From DASRDE01 sp035938175 (GTDB lineage Bacteria; Vulcanimicrobiota; Vulcanimicrobiia; Vulcanimicrobiales; Vulcanimicrobiaceae): 64,000 nt of DNA. A program made the position numbers and the translations under genes. Positions 9,569 through 22,634 of this stretch are shown here, piece after piece. The notes below the pieces were generated by a model. The model saw only the letters and a list, made by a program, of their open reading frames with translations. It searched no databases and was not told the origin of the DNA. The stretch is taken from assembly GCA_035938175.1 (NCBI GenBank), contig DASZHD010000030.1, positions 186,001-250,000 of the forward strand. The letters run 5' to 3'. Position 1 is the first letter of the stretch. The number at the start of each line of letters is the position of its first letter.

Positions 9569-9655
9569 TGCGAAGCGCGCGAAGATCGCGGCTGCGCCTA
9601 CCGCGAGCTGCGCAGCAGCGAGAACCGTGTATCGAAGCGGTCGAGATTGGTCCGT

Positions 9656-10129
9656 CTACGTGCCCGATTTGCTACGCGCAAACGCTTGCCGGCAAAACTG
9701 TCGCCCCGCCGCAGCCAACACCAGTGCGATCACGACGGTTAGGTAAACCGGCATGACGCGAAAGAACAGGACGCTCGATAGGGGCTCGGGATAATGAAGA
9801 AACGCGATCCCGGCGAGACCGACGAGAAGGATCCATATCGCAACTGCGCCGACGGCATAAGGCGCGAATTTGCGATCATCTCGCCATTTTGCAATCGCAA
9901 GGCCCGCAAGCAGGGATACTAGCGTGATTGCAAAGCACGGCTGGATGGCGTCGTTGTATTTGCGCGCATCGGCAATTTCTAACACGGAAAACACTGTGCA
10001 AACTACTGCCGCGCAAACGCCGAACGCCATACGGATGGCGAAGTTTTTAGACAGAGCCGCCGCGAACGGAAACAGCGCGCCGCCGGCCGTCAGCACGACC
10101 AACCCCCAGTAAGCCCACCCGAGCGTCAT
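9656..10129 (-). CDS. Four-TM membrane protein, unknown function
   Basis: A 157-residue protein with four hydrophobic segments (about 5-28, 33-52, 66-82 and 92-110) and a fifth near 120-145. No family is recognised. ATG 10129 is used; the upstream sequence has only a weak GCGGA. Its TAG stop at 9656 is directly in frame with the downstream EamA transporter, so the two reading frames are separated by a single stop codon. It probably shares a transcript with the transporter. Confidence 0.6.
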   Translation of the reverse strand: MTLGWAYWGLVVLTAGGALFPFAAALSKNFAIRMAFGVCAAVVCTVFSVLEIADARKYNDAIQPCFAITLVSLLAGLAIAKWRDDRKFAPYAVGAVAIWILLVGLAGIAFLHYPEPLSSVLFFRVMPVYLTVVIALVLAAAGRQFCRQAFARSKSGT

Positions 10130-10235
10130 TCCGCGGGTTTTTTACGCGAGCGAGCGAGCAACCTGGCGGGATGCGCGCGACGCGCAGGCGCGCGTCATGC
10201 GGATGCGGTAGACACAGATATTCGCGGGAGCTTAA

Positions 10236-10298
10236 CCCTTCGATTCCTCAGGGTGGTTCGATACCTCACCATGACGAGGGTGGTTCGATACCTCACCA
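10236..10298. repeat. Dispersed repeat just upstream of the thiC riboswitch
   Basis: Reverse-orientation copies of the repeat family (cccttcgattcctcaggg, then two ggttcgatacctcacca half-units). They end a few bases before the TPP aptamer. The rest of 10130-10390 holds no gene. Confidence 0.8.
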
Positions 10299-10302
10299 CA
10301 GT

Positions 10303-10390
10303 ACATCGAGGGGCGCTGAGAGGGCCGCTGTGGCCGACCGCTTGTAACCTGATCCCGGTAATGCGGGCGTAGGAAGGAGCCTGGATATCG
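10303..10390 (+). promoter_or_regulatory. TPP riboswitch (thi-box) leading thiC
   Basis: Shows the conserved TPP-aptamer segments in order: GGGGCGCTGAGAGG, then AACCTGATCCCGGTAATGC, then GCGTAGGAAGGAG. The P3 arm GGCCGCTGTGGCC is short. The last segment contains the purine run AAGGAG, about 12 nt before the thiC ATG, so ligand binding could mask the ribosome site. In addition CATCGA at 10304-10309 can pair with TCGATG at 10388-10393, which includes the start codon. Repression of thiC by thiamine pyrophosphate is established for this family; translational control here is inferred. Confidence 0.93.
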
Positions 10391-12094
<1,704 letters not shown>

Positions 12095-12139
12095 CTTACC
12101 ACGGGATTGGCCGCCGCCAGGCGGGTAAAAGGTTGGGCG

Positions 12140-13441
12140 ATGAGTGCTGAAGCGACCCAACGATCCCGAACGCGCAGCTCGCGCGCGACACCGTCGCTTT
12201 GGCACCGCCTGAAGGCGCTCGGCCCGGGATTGATCACGGGAGCGGCTGACGACGATCCCTCGGGAATTTCGACCTATTCGGTGGCCGGTGCAAGCACCGG
12301 CCTTTCCATGTTGTGGCTGGCTCTGCTAACTACCCCGATGATGGCGGTCATACAAGGAATGTGCGCGCGCATCGGCATGGTGACCGGCATGGGACTCGCC
12401 GCAAACATTCGCAAGTCGGTGCCGGCGTGGGTTGCGTATCCGATGGCGGCGGCGGTCATCGCCGCGAACACGTTCAACATCGGCGCGGACTTTGCGGGAA
12501 TGTCCGCGTCGGCGCACATGGTGCTGCCCGTTCTTCCGACGCCGGCGTGGGTCGTGCTTTTCGGCGTGGCGCTGTTTTGCGCGATGCTGTACCTTTCGTA
12601 CCGGCGTTTGGCGGACACGATTAAATGGTTGACGCTGTCGCTGTTTGCGTACGTCGTTGCGGCGTTCGTCGTGCGGCCGAACTGGGGAACGGTAATCGGC
12701 CACTTGTTCGTGCCGCAAATTCATCCGAACCGCGAGTGGTTGACGACGATGATGGGCGTTCTCGGTACAACCATTACGCCGTATCTGTTTTTCTGGCAGT
12801 CGTCGCTGGAAGTGGAAGAAGAAAAATGTATGGGGCGCGTTACGATCGCGGCGCGGCGCGGCGCCACGCGCGAGGAGATTCGCGACGCGCACTTTGACGT
12901 CAATATGGGAATGATCTTTTCGAACGCGGTGATGTTTTTCATCATCGCGACGACGGCGCTGACGCTATTCGCGCACGGCAAGACGAATATTCAAACGGCG
13001 CAAGATGCGGCACGCGCGCTGGAGCCGCTTGCCGGACATTTTGCCGCGCTGCTGTTTACCTTGGGAATGGTCGGCACCGGGTTGCTCGCGATTCCGGCGC
13101 TTGCGGGCTCGTCCGCGTACGTTGCCGCCGAAACGTTTGCATTTCGCAGTTCGGGACTTGACGAGCATCCCAGCCGCGCACCGCGCTTCTACGCCGTAAC
13201 GGGTGCGGGTTTGCTCGTCGGCGTGCTGATGTGTTTTACGCGTATCGATCCGATCCGGGCGCTTTACTGGTCGGCGGTATTGAACGGCATCGTCGCCGTT
13301 CCGTTGATTTTTCTTCTGATTCGTATTGCTGCCAATGCCGGCATCATGGGCAAGTGGACGAGTTCCGCGACGGCAAAAATTTGGGCGTGGGTAACGTTCG
13401 TCTTGATGGGAATTGCAGCGATCGCCCTTTTTGCGGTTTAA
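12140..13441 (+). CDS. NRAMP-family divalent metal transporter, atypical binding site
   Basis: A 433-residue membrane protein with about 11 TM helices and the LeuT-fold layout of NRAMP/MntH. Helix 1 carries DDPSG (residues 38-42) in place of the usual DPGN. Helix 6 (about residue 220) has TITPYLFFWQSS in place of the usual MPH segment, so the metal-coordinating methionine is replaced by threonine. Similar loss of the Met occurs in NRAMP-related magnesium transporters, so the ion may not be Mn or Fe. I chose ATG 12140 because it has AAGG about 8 nt upstream; TTG 12107 is an alternative. Confidence 0.85.
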   Translation: MSAEATQRSRTRSSRATPSLWHRLKALGPGLITGAADDDPSGISTYSVAGASTGLSMLWLALLTTPMMAVIQGMCARIGMVTGMGLAANIRKSVPAWVAYPMAAAVIAANTFNIGADFAGMSASAHMVLPVLPTPAWVVLFGVALFCAMLYLSYRRLADTIKWLTLSLFAYVVAAFVVRPNWGTVIGHLFVPQIHPNREWLTTMMGVLGTTITPYLFFWQSSLEVEEEKCMGRVTIAARRGATREEIRDAHFDVNMGMIFSNAVMFFIIATTALTLFAHGKTNIQTAQDAARALEPLAGHFAALLFTLGMVGTGLLAIPALAGSSAYVAAETFAFRSSGLDEHPSRAPRFYAVTGAGLLVGVLMCFTRIDPIRALYWSAVLNGIVAVPLIFLLIRIAANAGIMGKWTSSATAKIWAWVTFVLMGIAAIALFAV

Positions 13442-13448
13442 TATTCCG

Positions 13449-13940
13449 GTGAAACCCTGCGCGGTGATCTTCGATCGCGACGGCACGATCGTTTTCGACG
13501 TACCGTACAACGGCGATCCGGGAGCGGTGCGGCCGGTTCCCGGAATGCGTGAAGCGCTGGAACGTCTGCGGCGCGCACGTATTCCGACCGCTGTGGTTTC
13601 GAATCAAAGCGGCGTGGCGCGCGGCATGATCACGATCGATCAAGTGGAAGCGGTCAACCGGCGCATCGACGAATTGCTCGGCCCGTTCGACGCGTGGCTG
13701 TATTGCCCGCACGGCCCCGAAGACGGCTGCGCGTGCCGCAAGCCGAAAGCCGGAATGATTCTGGATGCTGCCGGGCGGCTTGGCGTGGACCCTTCATGCT
13801 GTGTGGTTATCGGCGATAAACGCAGCGACGTGGAAGCCGCGCGGAACGCGGGAGCGCGGAGTATCTTTGTAGAGACGCCTTACGGCGCTATCGCGGCTAT
13901 CGAGACGCTGTTGTCCAGTAGCGCAGATCCGGCGAAATAG
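13449..13940 (+). CDS. HAD-IIIA phosphatase, GmhB / HisB-N type
   Basis: A 163-residue HAD phosphatase. Motif I is FDRDGT, motif II VVSNQSG, motif III the Lys in CRKPKAG, and motif IV GDKRSD. The zinc loop CPHGPEDGCACRKP is characteristic of D-glycero-D-manno-heptose-1,7-bisphosphate 7-phosphatase and the related histidinol phosphatase. GmhB would fit LPS core synthesis, but no other heptose gene is here, so the substrate is open. The start is GTG 13449, giving a family-typical N-terminus, 8 bp after the transporter stop. Its 3' end overlaps the convergent transglycosylase by 44 bp. Confidence 0.8.
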   Translation: MKPCAVIFDRDGTIVFDVPYNGDPGAVRPVPGMREALERLRRARIPTAVVSNQSGVARGMITIDQVEAVNRRIDELLGPFDAWLYCPHGPEDGCACRKPKAGMILDAAGRLGVDPSCCVVIGDKRSDVEAARNAGARSIFVETPYGAIAAIETLLSSSADPAK

Positions 13941-14556
13941 CATCCGCCGCAAGTGCGGAGGCTCGAAGTTCGGCCGGCATCTTCGGCAAGCGAACGGCTG
14001 TGTTGATGCGATGCCACGCGGCCATCACTTTGACGACGTAATTCTGCGTCTCGGCGAACGGCGGAATGCCGCCGAATTCCGCAACGGCTTTCGGGCCGGC
14101 GTTGTACGCGGCGAACGTCAGCGCATAGCGGTTGGGTTTGCCGCGATATTTCGAAAGCAGGCCGTACAAATAGCGCGCCGCACCCTGCAAATTTTGATAC
14201 GGGTCGGCCGGATCGACGTGCAGATTCGCGGCGGTTCCCGGCATGAGCTGCCCAAGACCGATAGCGCCCGCCCAGGAACGGGCATGCGTACGCCACGCCG
14301 ACTCTACGGAAACGAGTGCGACCAGCATATTGGCATCGATACGCCAGCGGTTGGCGTTCACGAGAAGATGTTTGGCGAGATCCTGACTTTGCCAAACCGG
14401 CATCTGCGGATTGATTTTGCGCAGAACGCCGGCGTAAGCGCGCACGGCCACAGGGCTGTTCGCAGTCGCCACGGGAGCGGCGCTTGCCGCCGGGGCGATA
14501 TACGGGCAAAGCATGATTCCAAGTCCCGCAACAAACGGGGCAATGAAACGACGCAT
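13897..14556 (-). CDS. Lytic transglycosylase (SLT domain), exported
   Basis: A 219-residue exported murein lytic transglycosylase. A signal peptide spans about 1-28 (ends APAASAAP). The SLT domain has the catalytic Glu in ALVSVESAW, the GAIGLGQLMP motif and the AYNAGP motif. It cleaves peptidoglycan glycan strands to leave 1,6-anhydro ends. ATG 14556 is chosen because it starts the signal peptide directly; an upstream ATG at 14607 would put 17 residues in front. The C-terminal coding sequence overlaps the convergent phosphatase gene. Confidence 0.88.
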   Translation of the reverse strand: MRRFIAPFVAGLGIMLCPYIAPAASAAPVATANSPVAVRAYAGVLRKINPQMPVWQSQDLAKHLLVNANRWRIDANMLVALVSVESAWRTHARSWAGAIGLGQLMPGTAANLHVDPADPYQNLQGAARYLYGLLSKYRGKPNRYALTFAAYNAGPKAVAEFGGIPPFAETQNYVVKVMAAWHRINTAVRLPKMPAELRASALAADAISPDLRYWTTASR

Positions 14557-14617
14557 CGGCGGTGGATACGCGGCCCGGCGGGAGGGTCCTTGTGAGTAAC
14601 GTCGCAACGCCGCCTCG

Positions 14618-14773
14618 ATGGGTCGCTATTCGGGCATGTCGCCTCGTGCGCGCCGAGCGTGGGGGATCGGGCTTATCGTATTCTTTATACTCATGTGCGG
14701 CATGATCGGCTTCTCTGAGTGGTGGGCCTACAACGTCAACGTGCCTGCGTATGAAGCCAAGCACCACCGCTAA
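14618..14773 (+). CDS. Small single-TM protein upstream of DUF190-crcB
   Basis: A 51-residue frame, basic at the N-terminus (MGRYSGMSPRARRAW), then one hydrophobic helix (GIGLIVFFILMCGMIGF), then a short polar tail ending AKHHR. Its 3' end overlaps the DUF190 start by 23 bp in another frame, as in translationally coupled genes. The frame, hydrophobic pattern and position are what support it; no family is recognised and the ribosome site is weak. Confidence 0.5.
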   Translation: MGRYSGMSPRARRAWGIGLIVFFILMCGMIGFSEWWAYNVNVPAYEAKHHR

Positions 14774-15098
14774 ACTGCTGCGGATCTTCGTCGGCGAGAG
14801 CGACCGGCACGGCGGTCAGCCGCTCTACATTGCAATCGTCGAGCAAGCGCGCCACGCGGGACTCTCCGGCGCGACGGTGTTCAAAGGGATCGAAGGTTTC
14901 GGCGGACATTCGGTGGTGCACGCCGCGCGCATCTTCGACCTGTCGACCGATCTGCCGATTTTGATCGAGATCGTCGACGAAGAACCGAAGATCCGCGGCT
15001 TCATCGCGACGATCGACGGCATGATTCGCGAAGGCTTGATAACGCTTGAAACGGTCGAGATGATCGCGTACAAGAGCGGCGCGCCGAAGCCGCGGTGA
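14751..15098 (+). CDS. DUF190 protein, probable partner of the fluoride channel
   Basis: A 115-residue DUF190 protein with LLRIFVGESDRH, GATVFKGIEGFG and VDEEPKI, the typical PII-like ferredoxin-fold signatures. DUF190 genes are commonly found next to crcB, and the overlap here (GTGA) supports coupled translation with CrcB. The biochemical role of DUF190 is not established; a regulatory or accessory role in fluoride resistance is inferred from context. Confidence 0.85.
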   Translation: MKPSTTAKLLRIFVGESDRHGGQPLYIAIVEQARHAGLSGATVFKGIEGFGGHSVVHAARIFDLSTDLPILIEIVDEEPKIRGFIATIDGMIREGLITLETVEMIAYKSGAPKPR

Positions 15099-15481
15099 GC
15101 GCGTGGCTGAATGCACTCGCGGTACTCGCGGGTGGAGGCATCGGATCGCTCTTGCGTTACGGTGTGACCTTCGCGCTGGCGCAGCGCTTGGGGCCCGGGT
15201 TCCCCTGGTGGACGTTCGTGATTAACATCTCGGGCAGCTTCGTGATCGGTATCGTGGCCGAACTCACGCAGACGCGCGTATTTACCGGCACTCCGTTGAT
15301 CCGCTTGTTCCTGATGACCGGCGTGCTGGGCGGCTATACGACTTTTTCGAGTTTTTCGTACGAAACGCTGACGCTTGCAGCGGATCGTGCCGCAATGTTG
15401 GCAGTAACGTACGCCGTGGGAAGCGTCGTTCTCGGCGTTACGGCGGCATTCGCCGGCGTCGCGCTTGCACGCGCGCTTTGA
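15095..15481 (+). CDS. crcB: Fluoride channel CrcB/Fluc
   Basis: A 128-residue four-helix membrane protein that exports fluoride as a dual-topology dimer. Family motifs are GGGIGSLLRYG, NISGSFVIG and GVLGGYTTFSSFS (the TTFSSFS segment lines the pore). GTG start at 15095 overlaps the DUF190 stop. I looked for a fluoride riboswitch upstream of the unit and saw none. Only 20 bp separate its stop from the next gene. Confidence 0.93.
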   Translation: MSAWLNALAVLAGGGIGSLLRYGVTFALAQRLGPGFPWWTFVINISGSFVIGIVAELTQTRVFTGTPLIRLFLMTGVLGGYTTFSSFSYETLTLAADRAAMLAVTYAVGSVVLGVTAAFAGVALARAL

Positions 15482-15501
15482 GTACTTTAAACTATCGTTC
15501 A

Positions 15502-18669
<3,168 letters not shown>

Positions 18670-18680
18670 CGTAAACCGCG

Positions 18681-19913
18681 ATGCGTCCAGCGGTTCTGCG
18701 GATCTCGATCGGCGGGTGGTTCGAGCTCTACGATCTGTTCATGGCCGCGTACATTGCGCTCGGCCTCATCGGCGAGAAGCTGTTCGTCGCCACGACGGCC
18801 TCGCCGTTTGCGCTCGACGGCTTTGGAACGTTCGTCGCGGCAGGCTTCGCCGGGATGTTCGCCGGTACGCTACTCTTCAGCTGGATCTCCGATCGCTTCG
18901 GCCGGCGCGCGGCGTTCACGTATTCGCTGCTGTGGTACGCGTGTGCGACGCTCGTCATGGCGTTGATGCATTCGGCCGCCGCGATCGATCTCTGGCGCTT
19001 CATTGCCGGCATCGGCATCGGAGTCCAGCTAGTGACGATAGACACGTATATATCGGAACTAGCGCCAAAAGGCGAACGCGGTTACTGGATCGCGTTTTCG
19101 CAGTTCATCGGATATCTCGCGATTCCGGCGGCAGCGTTCTTGGCGTACGTGCTCGTGCCGCACCGCTATTTCGGTTTGGCCGGATGGCGGTACGTTGCGT
19201 TGGTCGGTGCGCTCGGCGGCGTCGCCGTCTGGTTTTTACGCGCGGGCTTACCGGAGACGCAGCGCTGGATCGATTCGCGCACGAACGCCGGGCATTCTCG
19301 CGTTCGGCACGCGCTCGCGACGATTTTTAACGCGCAGTATCGCAAACGCACGATTATGCTGACCGTTTTCAATTTCATGCAGACGATCGGCTTCTACGGA
19401 TTTTCCGCGTGGGTACCGGTGCTGCTCGCCAGCGAAGGCGTGACCTTTGCCAAATCGCTCGAGTACTCGTTTCTCATCGCCGTGCTCAATCCGCTCGGGC
19501 CGCTGATCGCGATGTACGCATCCGACCGCTGGCAACGTAAGTGGCAGATTGTGGGTTTGGCGCTGTTCGTCGCCGCCTCGGGGCTGGCGTTTTCGCAGGC
19601 GCGGCAGTCCGCGGCAATCGTCGTAACGGGCGCTTGCGTCGCACTTGCAAACGCCTGGTTTTCTTCGGTCTTCCACAGCTATCAAGCCGAGCTGTTTCCA
19701 ACGCGAATACGCGCGCAGGCCGTCGGATTCGTGTACTCGTGGAGCCGGTTTAGCTCGATCCTTGCCGGACTGGCGATCGCTGCGATCTTGCACGCTCGCG
19801 GTACGACGGGCGTGTTCATCGCCATCGCCGGCGCCATGTGCATTGCGGCCGCCGCGGTCGGCTTCTTCGGGCCCAAGTCGAACAACATGGCGCTGGAAGA
19901 GCTCGCCGTTTAG
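18681..19913 (+). CDS. MFS transporter, metabolite:H+ symporter type
   Basis: A 410-residue major facilitator with 12 predicted helices. It begins with the SIGGWFELYDLFMAAYIA segment typical of sugar/aromatic-acid symporters, has the MFS motif A variant SDRFGRRAAF between helices 2 and 3, and ETQRW after helix 6. It lies 11 bp after the beta-propeller gene, so co-transcription is likely. Substrate cannot be told from sequence. Confidence 0.85.
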   Translation: MRPAVLRISIGGWFELYDLFMAAYIALGLIGEKLFVATTASPFALDGFGTFVAAGFAGMFAGTLLFSWISDRFGRRAAFTYSLLWYACATLVMALMHSAAAIDLWRFIAGIGIGVQLVTIDTYISELAPKGERGYWIAFSQFIGYLAIPAAAFLAYVLVPHRYFGLAGWRYVALVGALGGVAVWFLRAGLPETQRWIDSRTNAGHSRVRHALATIFNAQYRKRTIMLTVFNFMQTIGFYGFSAWVPVLLASEGVTFAKSLEYSFLIAVLNPLGPLIAMYASDRWQRKWQIVGLALFVAASGLAFSQARQSAAIVVTGACVALANAWFSSVFHSYQAELFPTRIRAQAVGFVYSWSRFSSILAGLAIAAILHARGTTGVFIAIAGAMCIAAAAVGFFGPKSNNMALEELAV

Positions 19914-19926
19914 GCCGCCTAGGCTG

Positions 19927-20754
19927 CTAAAGACCCGCGACGAGACGCTTGATGAAAACGGCGTGATTGAACGATCCGCCTTTTGCAAAACGCACCGCGG
20001 TTAACTTCAGGGACGGAATAACGTAGAGCGCCTGACCGCCCGATCCGCTCGCGTAGAAGAGATCTTGCGGCGCGCCCGGCGTAGCAAGCCACCAGCATAA
20101 GCCGTAGCGCGGATTGGCACTGGAACCAATGAAACACTCGGCATACCGTTCGCGGTTAGCGAGCACGTAATCGCCGTACGTCAGCCAGGATCGCGCCGTC
20201 ATGAACGCGCCGGTCGGCAATGGCGACGTTCCGTCTTTGAGCGTGCGCCACTTCGCGATCTCGATGCCGGCCGGATCCAAAATCCGCTGATGCAGGTATG
20301 CGTGGGGTGTGAGCTTCTGCGCCGCCAGCTTTCGCGCGAAGACCGCTCCGAAAACCTGTAGCGGTATGCCGCCGTACGTGAACGTCGTCCCGGGCTCGTT
20401 GCGCAAGCCGGTCGCTAGCGCTTTCTCGTATTCCGGTACGGCGGATCCGAGACCGCCGAACGGAATACCGGCAACGAGCATTAGCAAATCGCGCAGCGTT
20501 ACGCGTTTTTTCCAAGGGTCGCGCTTCCATTCGCCGTCCGTGTCCGCGACGTGCTCGTCGAGCGAGAGAAGCCCTTCGGCTTGCGCGTGCAGCGCCGCGA
20601 CGCCCCAAAAGCTTTTCGTGCCGCTGAACAACGGGTGCGGACGATCCGCCGTGAAACCGCCGTCATAGCTCTCGTGCGCAATACGGCCTGCATGCCGGAT
20701 TACGAGCGCTTCCGGCTGGAATCGCCGGTGGTATGCGACGCCGTCATCGACCAT
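19927..20754 (-). CDS. Serine hydrolase, beta-lactamase/esterase family
   Basis: A 275-residue penicillin-binding-protein-like hydrolase. The SxxK nucleophile motif is SGTK at residues 44-47, and the fold segments LFSGTKSFWG and LLSLDEHV fit 6-aminohexanoate-dimer hydrolase-like esterases. No signal peptide is seen, so it is probably cytoplasmic. Start: ATG 20754 is used. The frame stays open far upstream across the start of the divergent dehydrogenase, but that part is arginine-rich noise and has no family character. Substrate unknown. Confidence 0.75.
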   Translation of the reverse strand: MVDDGVAYHRRFQPEALVIRHAGRIAHESYDGGFTADRPHPLFSGTKSFWGVAALHAQAEGLLSLDEHVADTDGEWKRDPWKKRVTLRDLLMLVAGIPFGGLGSAVPEYEKALATGLRNEPGTTFTYGGIPLQVFGAVFARKLAAQKLTPHAYLHQRILDPAGIEIAKWRTLKDGTSPLPTGAFMTARSWLTYGDYVLANRERYAECFIGSSANPRYGLCWWLATPGAPQDLFYASGSGGQALYVIPSLKLTAVRFAKGGSFNHAVFIKRLVAGL

Positions 20755-20864
20755 TTCGCGCGCTTGGTTCGTGGTAGTAGCGCGCGCGCCTTCGAATCTG
20801 GCTCGTCGCGGGCCGTTAACCTTTGCGCCTTGCGCCGCGGCGTTTCGTGCTTTAGAGTTCGTAC

Positions 20865-21842
20865 ATGAAAGCGCTCGTTCATCATGCCGGCGCGCGCGGT
20901 ATGCTAACGCTCGAAAATCGCGACGAACCGCGTCCTCGTTCCGGCGAAGTGCTCTTGCGCGTGCTGGCCTGCGGTGTCTGCCGGACCGATCTGCATATCG
21001 TCGACGATGAGTTGCCGCCGCATCACGACTCCATCGTTCCCGGACATCAAATCGTCGGCGAAATCGTCCCAAGCGGCGAACGCGTCGGCGTGTCCTGGCT
21101 CGGCGGCGTCGATGGAACGTGCCGGTTCTGCCGTTCGAACAGCGAGAATCTTTGCGATGCGCCCGTTTTTACGGGATACGATCGCGACGGCGGCTACGCC
21201 GAATACGTCACCGCGCGCTCCGATTTTACGTATCCGCTTCCACACAATTTGTCGAACGAACGGGCCGCGCCGCTTTTATGCGCGGGTATCATCGGTTTCC
21301 GCGCGCTTCGCATTGCCGGCGTCGAGCCCGGCGAACGTGTGGGGCTGTACGGATTCGGTGCATCCGCGCATCTAGCATTGCAAGTACTGCGCGCGTGGCG
21401 TTGCGAGGTATTCGTTGCGACGCGCGGCGCCGGCCATCGCGAATTCGCACGATCGCTGGGCGCCGTTTGGACCGGTGGAGCGACGGAAAAACCGCCCCGC
21501 GAGCTCGATCGCGCGATTACCTTTGCTCCATCGGGTGACGTCGTCGTAGCAGCGCTGTCGGCGCTGCGAAAGGGCGGCGTCGTCGCCATCAATGCCATCC
21601 ATTTGGACCGTATGCCCGAGTTCGACTACGACCATCTGCTGTGGGGCGAACGGCAGATCCGTAGCGTGACCAACATGACGCGCCGCGATGCGGTGGACTT
21701 CTTGGCACTCGCCGCCGAACAGGGTATTCGCGCCAACGTAACGCCGTTCGCGCTGGACGACGGCGGAGCGGCGGTAGAGGCGCTTCGGACCGACCGAATC
21801 GACGGGGCGGCCGTCCTCTTTCCGGGTATAATGACTGCGTGA
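20865..21842 (+). CDS. Zinc-dependent alcohol dehydrogenase (MDR family)
   Basis: A 325-residue medium-chain dehydrogenase. Catalytic zinc ligands are visible as C39 (GVCRTDLHI) and H61 in PGHQIVGE, where the more common GHE is GHQ. The structural-zinc lobe reads VDGTCRFCRSNSENLC. Cys 86, 89 and 97 are present, but the first of the usual four Cys is Asp83. A Rossmann segment GLYGFGASAHLALQ follows. It should oxidise alcohols or reduce aldehydes with NAD(P); the exact substrate is unknown. It overlaps the downstream GreA/B gene by 4 bp. Confidence 0.85.
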   Translation: MKALVHHAGARGMLTLENRDEPRPRSGEVLLRVLACGVCRTDLHIVDDELPPHHDSIVPGHQIVGEIVPSGERVGVSWLGGVDGTCRFCRSNSENLCDAPVFTGYDRDGGYAEYVTARSDFTYPLPHNLSNERAAPLLCAGIIGFRALRIAGVEPGERVGLYGFGASAHLALQVLRAWRCEVFVATRGAGHREFARSLGAVWTGGATEKPPRELDRAITFAPSGDVVVAALSALRKGGVVAINAIHLDRMPEFDYDHLLWGERQIRSVTNMTRRDAVDFLALAAEQGIRANVTPFALDDGGAAVEALRTDRIDGAAVLFPGIMTA

Positions 21843-22279
21843 GCCGCGCATTTGTCAAAGAAGACGAGGGCGACAATCTGCTCCCGCCGCAGCGTCCCCA
21901 GCGTCAGCATCCGTATCTGGTCACGCCGGCGGGATTGGAGCAGCTCCGCCGCCGCATCGCCGACGCTAAGGCCGCCGAAAACGAGCGCGAGGCCGGCGAC
22001 CTGCAGGAGCGTCTCGATGCTGCCGTCGTGGTCGATCCGTCGGCTCATGCCGACGATGCCGTGCATTTCGGTGCGCGCGTGACTGTTCAGGATCCGCAAA
22101 AGAAAGAAGCCGCGTATCGCATCGTCGGCGAGGACGAGGCCGATCCGGCTACGGGAACGATCAGTTGGTTATCGCCGCTTGCGCAGGCGCTGATGGATCA
22201 CCGGGCGGGCGATCGCGTCATTTGGGAACGCCCGGCCGGCAATCTTCCACTGCGAATCGTCGCAGTCAAGTACGAATAA
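21839..22279 (+). CDS. GreA/GreB family transcription elongation factor
   Basis: A 146-residue protein. It has a short N-terminal helical region (YLVTPAGLEQLRRRIADA, then EREAGDLQERLDAA) and a C-terminal FKBP-like domain (VHFGARVTVQD, YRIVGEDEADP, ISWLSPLAQALMDHRAGD). The coiled coil is shorter than in classic GreA (about 158 aa), so it may be a Gre-related RNA polymerase secondary-channel factor rather than GreA itself. GTG start overlaps the dehydrogenase stop (GTGA). Confidence 0.85.
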   Translation: MSRAFVKEDEGDNLLPPQRPQRQHPYLVTPAGLEQLRRRIADAKAAENEREAGDLQERLDAAVVVDPSAHADDAVHFGARVTVQDPQKKEAAYRIVGEDEADPATGTISWLSPLAQALMDHRAGDRVIWERPAGNLPLRIVAVKYE

Positions 22280-22284
22280 GGGCG

Positions 22285-22545
22285 TTACTTTTTGGCGTAA
22301 GCCACGCACCAGCCGTTCGGGCTAATCGAACCCGAAACGATTTTGCACGAACCTCTGGCTAACGTCGTTTTTCCCGGAACGTAGAATTTGCAGCCTTCGC
22401 ATTTTTGCGAACCTTTGGGATGGTCTTGATATTTCAAGGCTGCCTTTGAAGACTTGGCGTCCGCAACGGCCGTGGTCGCCGCGAAGGCGGCGGCAAAAGC
22501 CGGGAGCATCAGCGTTTTTATGGCTTCTTCACGGGTCATTTTCAT
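22285..22545 (-). CDS. High-potential iron-sulfur protein (HiPIP)
   Basis: An 86-residue small electron carrier. The N-terminal 30 residues form an export-type leader (AIKTLMLPAFAAAFAATTA). The mature part has the HiPIP cysteine pattern: C49-x2-C52, C67, C80 (CEGCKF, GSCKIV, GWCVAY), for one 4Fe-4S cluster in the periplasm. The ribosome site AGGGAGGT precedes ATG 22545, which settles the start. Redox partner unknown; HiPIPs commonly serve photosynthetic or respiratory electron transfer. Confidence 0.92.
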   Translation of the reverse strand: MKMTREEAIKTLMLPAFAAAFAATTAVADAKSSKAALKYQDHPKGSQKCEGCKFYVPGKTTLARGSCKIVSGSISPNGWCVAYAKK

Positions 22546-22634
22546 GTGCGTACCTCCCTTCGCAACGCTGCGTTCAACGCGGCGAGGAAATGCTCCCCGC
22601 TAGGCGTACAGGACGACGCAATGGGAGTACGTTG

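Noticed and set aside
14557..14617. Possible fluoride riboswitch before the DUF190-crcB unit
   Set aside because: The conserved fluoride aptamer segments could not be found.
20755..21072. N-terminal extension of the serine hydrolase
   Set aside because: It is Arg-rich, overlaps the divergent dehydrogenase coding sequence, and has no signal peptide or family similarity.
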